A program made the translations under genes and the position numbers. The notes under the pieces are model-generated. The model worked only from the letters and a program-made list of their open reading frames with translations. It had not been told where the DNA came from and did not search any database. DNA of 64,000 nt from Prorocentrum cordatum (lineage: Eukaryota; Sar; Dinophyceae; Prorocentrales; Prorocentraceae), in assembly GCA_963575745.1 (NCBI GenBank), contig CAUYUJ010020593.1, positions 102,179 through 166,178 on the forward strand. Reading direction: 5' to 3'. Positions 42,487 through 50,856 of the stretch are shown piece by piece; within the stretch, counting starts at the first letter, position 1; each line of letters starts with the position of its first letter.

Positions 42487-42716
42487 TTTATCTTGATCTT
42501 GCTTTTCCACGAAAGGCACCGGCCCAGGTTTTTTTTGTGGGTGAACCTGTCCCCGGTGCCATGCTTAAATTGTGCCGACGGATCTCCGTTTGATAAGATT
42601 TGGAGTAGGGTCCCATTTCCAGTTCGACAAGTGCGTTTCATTCGTGCCCGCTCGACGAGAACACACACATACACCATGTCGGATGCTTCCTCCATCAGCG
42701 CCAGCGGCTCCATCAG

Positions 42717-42790
42717 GAGTCGGACTTTTGGTCCGTCGGCGTGATTCTCTACGAGATGATCTTCGGCGGCCCTCCCTTCGTGGACCCGCA
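42717..42790 (+). CDS. AGC-type protein kinase, subdomain IX exon (DFWSVG)
   Basis: Encodes ESDFWSVGVILYEMIFGGPPFVDP. D-x-WS-x-G-V-I-x-YEM-x-x-G-x-PPF is the invariant alpha-F region that anchors the kinase C-lobe. The acceptor is CCATCAG|G at 42715-42716. The 3' end is uncertain: a GT at 42780, just after PPF, and a GC at 42791 are both possible, and the frame stays open to 43067 with no further kinase similarity. The expected following helices and the C-terminal regulatory segment were not found in the remaining 21 kb, so they lie in exons I could not see or beyond the window. Confidence 0.86.
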
Positions 42791-43239
42791 GCCCCTGCCA
42801 CTGGGGCGGGACGCTCGTGCAGCAGCGTGGGAGGGCAGATCTCAGGGGCAACCTCAGGGGGGGATCGGCTCGTGGGGGGGGGGGCGGGGATGCCCCGGAG
42901 ACCTCGGCGTCACAACTTTTCCCACACCGGGCGATCTCGCCCAGCTTCGGGTCCTGGGGCCATCTCGGGTCCATCTGGTTCGAAAAGTCACGCAGGAGGA
43001 TGGGGTCCAGGGCTCTGGTCGGGATCTATTGCGAGGTTGCATTTGTTTCGGCCTGAGTGTTTTTTGATAGCGTTTCGATACCTGGCGGGTTCCCACCAGC
43101 AGCGCCTCGTCGAGAAGTTTTCCTGGGGTGTCCGGACCGTCCCAGACGGCCGCCAGAGGCCCGATCTCTGGCCCGAACGAACACCAGGGGCAGCGGCAGG
43201 GGGGAAAAGGGCACACGGGAGGAACGCATCGACGCCCAA

Positions 43240-43360
43240 TCGCTCCCTTCATCGACGACAGCCCAATCGCTCCATTCATCGACGATAGGGCCCCAATCGC
43301 TCCATTCATCGACGATGGGGCCCCAATCGCTCCATTCATCGACGATGGGGGCGCTTCGGA
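43240..43360. repeat. 31-bp minisatellite, about four copies
   Basis: CCCAATCGCTCCATTCATCGACGAT repeats in tandem with GGGGC linkers. It lies inside a copy of the CATCGAC dispersed repeat (43190-43420). Confidence 0.88.
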
Positions 43361-44123
43361 GCGGGCGGTTTCGCTCTCGGGTGCCGAGTGGTCGACCTAT
43401 CGGCGATGTTTCGCCGGCTCCGGCCGGAGATGCCCCCCCGTGGAACGGCTCGTGGGCGAGGCCCCGCGGCCCCGCGGGCCCCGCGCACCCGTACCCGCGG
43501 CCCCGCGGGCCGGGGCCCCTGGGCCCCTGGGCCGCGGCCCTGCTGGTACGGGGGCGTTTGTTCGCGGAGGTTCCGCGCAGAACGTGTTCGTGCGACCGCG
43601 CGTCCGTGGGAACGCGCCTTGGAATCCAGGCAGCGAGGGCGCGGATGCGGATACGTTCGCCGCTCGTGGCCAGTCCACCCCTGTCGCTCCCTCTCATGGT
43701 TGGTCCCCGGCAGCGGGGATAGCTCGAGGTTGAACGGTCCGCGCGATGGCAGAAGTTGAGGCCCACGTTGTTCGTGGCAGGAGCCCGCCTTGCTGCGTCT
43801 CGCCGCAGCTCGGAGCTCGGCGGATGTAAACAGTAGATTGCTCGAGGCAAAATCGCAATGTAGCACCCCGCAGTTGCGGATAAGAGTGAGGGGGCGGGCG
43901 CGGGGTGGGTCGCAGGCGGCTGGCGGGTGGCTGGCGGCGCGGGTCGCGCGTGGGTCGTTGATGGATCGCGGGGGTGGGTCGCAGGAGGGTGGCGGGCGAG
44001 GACGACGACGACAACAAACAACAAACAACAAGAATCCACGCCACGGAATCCCATTTCAGCCACACCCAGGGACAATGAATGACCGTTCGCCCCCCTCCGT
44101 CCGATCTGCATCAACATGCATGT

Positions 44124-44249
44124 TCGGAGGTCCGCGCGGATTTCTTGGACCGGCGCTGAACAACCTTGGCGGCGCTTCCGGCGCAGCTCTTCCGCGCGGT
44201 TACGACGGAATTTCAGCGCCGTTTCAAGAGATCCGCGCGGACCTCCGAA
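44124..44249. mobile_element. FB-A foldback element, best-preserved copy
   Basis: TTCGGAGGTCCGCGCGGATTTCTTGGACCGGCGCTGAA is mirrored by the complement of TTTCAGCGCCGTTTCAAGAGATCCGCGCGGACCTCCGAA. The arms are about 38 bp with about five mismatches around a 50-bp loop. No ORF and no obvious target duplication. About 45 nt beyond it is TTCTTCTTATTTGGCAG|G, an unusually good 3' splice site. Confidence 0.82.
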
Positions 44250-44294
44250 AGTTCTGTTTGTCTTGCTTGTTCTTCTTATTTGGCAGGGGCGACG

Positions 44295-44400
44295 TACAGA
44301 ACCACGAGTGTGGCACGAAGTCTCTCAGTCGACCTTGGGTCTGTCCGACGACGAATTTATAGCCTCAGTCATTTCTCGCCCATGTTGCCGTTCAGCTTGA
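44295..44400 (+). other. Candidate exon after a strong 3' splice site
   Basis: Pyrimidine-rich TTGCTTGTTCTTCTTATTTGGCAG is followed by G. One open frame reads VWHEVSQSTLGLSDDEFIASVIS. I cannot connect it in sequence to the kinase and recognise no family. It is listed because splice-site-like context of this quality is rare in the window. Confidence 0.25.
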
Positions 44401-44429
44401 TCTGTCTTGTCGCTCGCCCACCATCTTGC

Positions 44430-44600
44430 TGACACGAGCATTGAAGTCGGCCCCACGTCCCCGGACCAACCGCCGGACAACCCGGTTCACCCCCCCGACC
44501 AACCAGACCCCCCGGTCCAACCGCCGGACCATTTTGCCCATTCCTAGCTGGAGCAGCCGGACCACCCCGATTTTTCCCAGCCGGACCACCAGGGTTTACG
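44430..44600. repeat. CCGGACCAACCG minisatellite
   Basis: Irregular copies of CCGGACCA(A/C)CC at 10-25 bp spacing. A related cluster GGACCAACCGGACCAATTGGACC lies at 49775-49800. Confidence 0.6.
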
Positions 44601-44939
44601 ACGGGCGACGCAACGAAATTTTCGAACAGGCGAAAAACAATGGTTGCGATAGCGAGCCTTAATTTCATGGAAGTTGGTTCTACCGTTTTTCCCACGCGTT
44701 GATTTGAAAGACATTTGGCCTGAGCCGTTCGACTGAAAGATGTAGTGGGTGGCTGGCTTCGCCTATTTTGGAAATTGTTGCACATGCTTGTTACTGGGCC
44801 TCACCTGGCACGTTGCCCTCTAATGCTGCATGGGCAGATTACACATATAACGGCGCACCGGGTCCGGGGGCCCGGGGCCGGGACCTCGACCACAAATGTG
44901 CGCCCCGGGGGGCCCGGAGGCTCGTCGGGGCTTGCCGGA

Positions 44940-45040
44940 GGCCTCCCCAGTCAGACAAGACGGCCCAAGAAGCGCCCAAGACGGCCCAAGAAACTTCCAA
45001 GAGGCCTCCAAGAGGGCTCCGAGATGCTGAAGATGGCCTC
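44940..45040. repeat. CCAAGACGGCCC / CCAAGAGGCCC minisatellite, start of array region
   Basis: Short units of CCCAAGACGGCC and CAAGAGGCC in the opposite orientation to the 24126-24500 block. Confidence 0.85.
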
Positions 45041-46110
45041 CAGACGTCCAAGGACGCCCCCAAGAGGCCCCAAGAAGCCTCCAACATGCGTCCCAAGAGG
45101 GCCCCTAGACGCAAAAATTGGCCCATTCCCTTCGTAAAACGTACATGTTCAACAAAGTTGTCTTTTGGGCTTTCCGACGTTACAGGACGGCCCAAGAGGC
45201 GCCCAAGACCGCCCCAAGACGGCCCAAGAAGCTTCCAAGAGGGCCCCAGGACAGCCCAAGAGGGCCCCAAGACGGCCCAAGAGGCGCCCAAGATGGCCCA
45301 AGAGGGCCCCAAGACGGGCCCAAGAGGGGGCCCAGAGGGGGACCACGAACCGCAAGCTCGAGCCTTCCGCCCCAAGAGGCCGCCAGGAGGCCCCCAGGAG
45401 GCCCCTCAAGAGGCCCCAGGAGACCCCAGACGTCCAAGGACGCCCCCAAGAGGCCCCAAGAAGCCTCCAACATGCGTCCCAAGAGGGCCCCTAGACGCAA
45501 AATTGGCCCATTCCCTTCGTAAAACGTACATTTTTAACAAAGTTGTCTTTTGGGCTTTCCGACGTTACAGGACGGCCCAAGAGGCGCCCAAGACCGCCCC
45601 AAGACGGCCCAAGAAGTTTCCCAGAGGGCCCCAGGACAGCCCAAGAGGGCCCCAAGACGGCCCAAGAGGCGCCCAAGATGGCCCAAGAGGGCCCCAAGAC
45701 GGGCCCAAGAGGGGGCCCAGAGGGGGACCACGAACCGCAAGCTCGAGCCTTCCGCCCCAAGAGGCCGCCAGGAGGCCCCCAGGAGGCCCCTCAAGAGGCC
45801 CCAGGAGACCCCAGACGTCCAAGGACGCCCCCAAGAGGCCCCAAGAAGCCTCCAACATGCGTCCCAAGAGGGCCCCTAGACGCAAAAATTGGCCCATTCC
45901 CTTCGTAAAACGTACATTTTCAACAAAGTTGTCTTTTGGGCTTTCCGACGTTACAGGACGGCCCAAGAGGCGCCCAAGACCGCCCCAAGACGGCCCAAGA
46001 AGCTTCCAAGAGGGCCCCAGGACAGCCCAAGAGGGCCCCAAGACGGCCCAAGAGGCGCCCAAGATGGCCCAAGAGGGCCCCAAGACGGGCCCAAGAGGGG
46101 GCCCGAGGGA
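45041..46110. repeat. 385-bp tandem repeat, 2.8 copies
   Basis: CAGACGTCCAAGGACGCCCC starts at 45041, 45427 and 45812. Copies differ at only a few positions, for example CATGTTCAAC versus CATTTTTAAC, so amplification is recent. Each unit mixes CCAAGACGGCCC minisatellite with a unique 80-bp piece around GGCCCATTCCCTTCGTAAAACG. A truncated piece restarts at about 47012. Confidence 0.92.
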
Positions 46111-46114
46111 ACCC

Positions 46115-46795
46115 CACGTGGGCCCAAGGAGGCCCAAGAGGGACCCAAGAGAGCCCCAAGAGAGCCCCAACATCGGTCACGCGGAAGAGCTCTCGCGTGA
46201 CCGATGTTGGGCCCCTCTGTGGGCTCCTCTTGGAGCTCCGAGAGGAGCCAAAGATGGCCCCACGAGGGCCCCGACGAGACCCCAAGAGGACCCAAGCAGG
46301 CCCAAGAGGGACCCAAGAGAGCCCCAGCATAGGTCACGCGGAAGAGCCCTCGCGTGACCGATGTTGAGCCCCTCTTTGGGCTCCTCTTGGAGCTCCAAGA
46401 GGGGCCCAAGATGGCCCCACGAGGGCCCCGAGGGAGCCCCACGTGGGCCCAAGGAGGCCCAAGAGGGACCCAAGAGAGCCCCAACATCGGTCACGCGGAA
46501 GAGCTCTCGCGTGACCGATGGTGGGCCCCCTCTTTGGGCTCCTCTTGGTGCTCCGAGAGGAGCCCAAGATGGCCCCACGAGGGCCCCGTCGAGACCCCAA
46601 GAGGGCCCAAGGAGGCCCAATAGGGCCCCAAGAGGGCCCCAACATCGGTCACGCGAAAGAGCTCTCGCGTGACCGATGTTGGGCCCCTCTGTGGGCTCCT
46701 CTTGGAGCTCCGAGAGGAGCCCAAGGTGGCCCCACGAGGGCCCCGACGAGCCCCAAGAGAGCCCAAGAGGGCCCCAAGAGCGCCCCAACATCTCC
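46115..46795. repeat. 157-bp double-hairpin tandem repeat, four copies
   Basis: CATCGGTCACGCG...CGCGTGACCGATG, a 13-bp perfect stem with a 10-nt loop, starts at 46171, 46328, 46485 and 46643, an almost exact 157-bp spacing. Right after each is a second inverted pair, GGCTCCTCT...AGAGGAGCC. The rest is CCAAGAGGGCCC-type filler. Confidence 0.92.
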
Positions 46796-46890
46796 TCTCC
46801 TTCCTCCTCCTCCCTCCTCTGCATCTTCCTCCTCCTCCTCCTCCTCCTCCTCCTCCTCCTCCTCCTCCTCCTCCTTCTCCTCTCCAGGGG
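46795..46890. repeat. TCC trinucleotide tract
   Basis: (TCC)n with flanking pyrimidine-rich sequence. Confidence 0.93.
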
Positions 46891-47087
46891 AATGAAAACC
46901 AGAGGATAGCTCACGGAGAGCCCAAGCACCCTCTTGTTGCATCCATCTTGGCTTCCAGATGGAGCCCAAGAAGGCCCCAAGGAGGCCCCTCAAGAGGCCC
47001 CAGGAGACCCCAGACGTCCAAGGACGCCCCCAAGACGCTTCGCGTCACCAATTTCTTCTCGCAACGATTCCTGGGTCTGTGACTCGA

Positions 47088-47127
47088 CAGAACCTAAGCG
47101 CGCGCGAAGCGCGCGCGTGGTTCTAGT
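47088..47127. repeat. Dispersed palindrome, copy 1
   Basis: AGAACC and GGTTCT enclose GCGCGCGC-GAA-GCGCGCGC. It matches the palindromes at 56161 and 59694. Confidence 0.8.
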
Positions 47128-47129
47128 GT

Positions 47130-48490
47130 GCATTTGTTTGCCGACATACCAATCGTCTTGGCAGATTTGGACGGCCTTCGAATGATGTGCGATTGGGGCG
47201 GTGCATCTTGTCGCAAATCGTGTGTATTGCGCGAGAGCGCGTTGAAAAAATACGCGCCGCTTCTTCATGGTAGTGTAGATATGTTTGCATGGGTGTCAGG
47301 TAGTTTCAGCCTTTGGACCACGATATAACGATTGGGAGTATGGAGATTGTGTTGATCTTGAAGGGCAGCCAAGGTTTTGTTTCGAAGAGATAGTCCAAGG
47401 GTTCGGCTTTAACCCGAACGCGCATACAGTGTAGGCCGGCGCCCGTCTTCGCGTGGTGTTGCACATATGTTCTATCATTTGCACCGATTGGGTTTACAAT
47501 TGTTAGCCCATGGGACGTTCTCGAGAGTGTTCTCGTTGTTTGCAGCCTCGTGCAAACACCGTCGGTCTTCTGTTCGCTCTTTGGTGGGATGCAATGAAGG
47601 CAGTCTGGTCGTTTCCACAGCGGCGCGCTAAGCGCTTTGAGTTGCATCGCGCTTGCTCCGCCCATAACGAGGGAAACCGAAAACGAAGCCTCTGCGTGGT
47701 GCATTGTATAGAAGAGCCATGTGGTGCACGACGCCCGCATGAGAATGGAACGGGGGTCCTTCGAAGCAGCATGTCGCGTCCTTGAATATGCGCCTTGTGG
47801 CCAAGCGGTCTTCGGGGCATGAGTTCGATGGCGCGGCCAGGAAGGTGCCTGGTGCCCTCAGGGGCCACGGCGAGATATTCCAGCGGACATGCGGCGCTGA
47901 TCTTGTTCTCCCCGAGCATCACACATCCTTGCGCGTCCCCACCCCAGTTCCTCACGGGCGGGCGCGTGGTGGATATGTTTGTGGTGGAGAGGCTCAACCT
48001 CCGATCCAAGCAGGTTGCCGAACGTGCGAAAAAAACACCGCGGTGTGGAATAGATCAGTGCCGGTATCGCCTTTCACGAAGCAACGCAACCAATTGCGCG
48101 AAGGCGGCATCCATTTCAGGAATGGCCTGCTTGGCCGTGCTTCTTCTATGCGCGGGTATCCACACGCAGAGCTGTCCAGGGCCGCCCGCCTGGACGGCCG
48201 CGAGTTTCATGTGGGTGACGTTGCTATTGTTGGAGACCGCGTTGGAAAGTTGCAGCGCGCGCGCTCTACGGCTGATTTCATTTTACTTCTGCAAGAGATG
48301 GCTCCGATCGGCCCCGCGACCCCGTCGAGCAACACATCGTTTGACTCGCAATCGATGCGCGGCCATGATGGGAGATATTCGCGAGGCCCACGCTTGGCAC
48401 CGGCATGCTCGTGATAAGTTCGTTGTGATGTTTAGTGGATGTGCGACGTTTTTTGTTACTCCGTCGGATGTTCCTTCCATTGGTTTTCCG
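47130..48490. other. Unassigned mixed-composition sequence
   Basis: Several non-repetitive open frames are present. The plus frame at 47782-48414 includes EFHVGDVAIVGDRVGKL and STADFILLLQEM (48200-48300), and the minus frame 48009-47503 is open for 168 codons. I recognise no domain, and frames on both strands compete, so none is called a gene. Confidence 0.35.
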
Positions 48491-48494
48491 TGCC

Positions 48495-48745
48495 ATCCCA
48501 TGGTGTTGGGCCTTCGTTTTGAGAGTGAGCATGCTCCCCCGCCACCCCATATTTTGGCACACATGCCCCACGCGTTTTGCCCCGTAGGGATCCCCACCGA
48601 AGGCCCCAATGGGACAGGCCCGCATGCCCCCGCCAACCGACTTTGGCACAGCCCTCGCGGCCCCACGGGGAATTCCACCGAAAACGCTTTTAACAACTGC
48701 GGTAATCACAACTGCATATGGTTGGGTCCGTCGCCAAGGTGATTT
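48495..48745 (+). mobile_element. Composite element SAT90, short copy 4
   Basis: The leader CCATGGTGTTGGGCCTTCG, TTTTGAGAGTG is followed by about two units (CCCCGTAGGGATCCCCACCGAAGGCCCC and one more). The tail AATCACAACTGCATATGG...CGTCGCCAAG matches copies 1 and 3. This copy shows that leader and tail travel together with few satellite units. Confidence 0.72.
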
Positions 48746-48749
48746 TCCC

Positions 48750-49135
48750 TGGGCTTAAACGCCCCAATCCCCGCTGCGCATATAACTTCGGAGCGGCACA
48801 TCCTCCCCCGCCCGCCGCCCAAGAACTTCATCCTCCCCCCTTTCCCGCCTTTTCTCCGACCGCATTCCACCTGCATCCTGTCCCTTCCTCAGCAGTTGGG
48901 GTCCGCTCTGTCTGTGTCAGGGAATTCCTCGCAAATCATGCCGCCGCGATTTAGCAATACATACAGCAGCTACGCGGATGGAGAGCAGCTCATTTTGAGG
49001 TTGTGGTTTTCGCTTCGGCGAAGGTTTCGCGGATGGGGGGCGGTCGTCTTATTTTTGTTCATCTATATGTATTTGCCGCGGGCGAAGAAAAAGTGAGGCA
49101 GGGAACCGAGTAGGGGGAGGAGGGTGATAATCGCG
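48750..49135. other. Unassigned
   Basis: No feature recognised. Confidence 0.3.
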
Positions 49136-49179
49136 GTGGCGAACGACGACGGTGACGACGACGCCGACGGCGACGACGG

Positions 49180-49211
<32 letters not shown>

Positions 49212-49320
49212 GTGGTTTCGACGACGACGACGACGGCGGCGACAGCTACGACGGTGGCGACGGCGACGGCGGCGGCGACGATGACGGTGGCGACGACGAC
49301 GACGACAGGGAACGCAAAGG
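49136..49320. repeat. GAC/GGC trinucleotide tract
   Basis: Interrupted GACGACGGCGAC repeats. Confidence 0.93.
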
Positions 49321-49499
49321 AAAAGGAGGAACGGCAGCAAGATAAGATGTTAATCGGCCTCGCCGTCGTCCTCGCCGTCTCTATCGTCGTCCTCAGGATA
49401 ATCGTCGTCGTCGCCTTTTGTCGTGGCATTCGTTGTCGATGTCGTTTTTTGTTTTGTGCTTGATGTTTTTGTTCGCTGGCCAGTCCGCATATGTGCCCA

Positions 49500-50856
49500 G
49501 TCAAAGATGCTTAGTTTAGTTTAAAATGAGGCAGGTAAGTCCCATAAGTTTATGGTGGTGCTAAGGCTCGTTTGTGGCATATGTAGTGGTTTACCAGGTG
49601 ATGCATGATATCCGACTTGCCATCTGAATATGTGACCTGTGCAGAATATGTGTTGTTCATGTTGGCAACAGCGGTTGCAATAACAATTCAGCGACCACAA
49701 ACCAACATCACGACATTTCAAGTCCAAATGATTTAGCTCAAGTGTTATTTTTTTCACGGCTGTTGTATCAGATTGGACCAACCGGACCAATTGGACCCAT
49801 TGAAACATGCGGACCGGATCAATTGGGCCTTGGGCTTGAGGGCGAGTATGGTCGACACGAGAGCCACCGAGTAATCATAGTGTGGCCTGACCGCCAGCAA
49901 GGAATGTTACTGTTTATTCCCCGCCGTTCCAGACAGGACGATAAGCGCGTTCCTGCGACAACGGCCGCCCGTGTCGTCCATTGGAAGGAGCATCTGGTCA
50001 TCCCGTTCTACCCTGGGGTCGCTCATCTTGGATTGTCTGTGCTTGCTTGCTCTGCCTCCTGTACAACCATGACGAATTTCAATATGCAGTTCCTGGACAT
50101 TCAGCATCAGTGTTGGTATTTCCGCTGTCGAAACTGGCCTAATACGGCACATACCCGACTGATGTGGCGCAGTTCTGGTTGGTGCCGCTTGGTCTTGTAG
50201 AATTCTCTGGGATGAATCTGGGCGAATCCGTCTCCATGGCCACTGATACAGTTTTGCGTTGATAGCTTCTAAGTGTTATTACGAAGACCGCCCAGGAGTG
50301 TGCCTCTTACCAAATTGGTGATACTCCATGACAGCCAACCATGAACTTTTGCGTTCTGGCGACACGGACGGCATTCTTCAATCGGGCTGTGGTTCATTCA
50401 ACCTCCCGGGCACGTTCAGCATATTTCGGCTTTCCATATTGAGGATCTCTTGATGCCAGTTGAAGTTGTTCTTGATAATCAGAGCATGCATTTCCTTGGC
50501 ATAGTTGCGTCTTTCGTATTCCTTTGTCGCTTCTTGCTGGAGTAAACGCTCTGCCGGATTTCCACAGACGGCCAGTAAAAGTGCAGAAATATTTTTTTTG
50601 TCCAAGCGATAAGTTTGTCACAAATCCCCTGTCCTTCACATCGACTGCCCAAGGCTCGAGAAGTAGTCGTTGGGCAAACGCCAGACGGATTGACCCCTGG
50701 GGCCATCCAACAGTTCACCGCAGACGTAGAGGGACACGTGTTATGTTGCAGAGTTTTGGATCACGGTAGTTTTGGAGAGTGGCGATCATTGTGTCGTCGG
50801 TGTTTGTGGCAAGGTAAGAGTCGTGTTGACCCTGTGGCTCGCCACATTGCCCTGTC
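49500..50856. other. Lower-GC, non-repetitive island with unrecognised open frames
   Basis: The longest stretch after 43 kb without obvious satellite sequence. On the minus strand 49808-49521 is open and Cys/His-rich (LNCYCNRCCQHEQHIFC), and 50620-50378 is open with a helical composition (NPAERLLQQEATKEYERRN). On the plus strand 50615-50920 is open (FTADVEGHVLCC). None matches a family I know. The minus-strand frames have the most protein-like composition and could be exons of one gene or transposon. Confidence 0.4.

Larger units (their letters stand above)
36614..42716 (+). other. Kinase intron 4, 6.1 kb, GA-AG
   Basis: Inferred from the exact spacing between YGK and ESDFWSVG. It contains a MITE, the third SAT90 array and the hairpin array at 39.3-41.1 kb. 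Confidence 0.72.

Noticed and set aside
44768-46357. 529-codon Pro/Lys/Arg-rich ORF
   Set aside because: Runs through near-identical 385-bp and CCAAGACGGCCC repeats and ends among hairpin repeats; low complexity with no domain.
49770-49800. Collagen-like IGPTGPIGPIE stretch
   Set aside because: Only a few G-x-y triplets from a GGACCAATTGGACC repeat; too short to be collagen.
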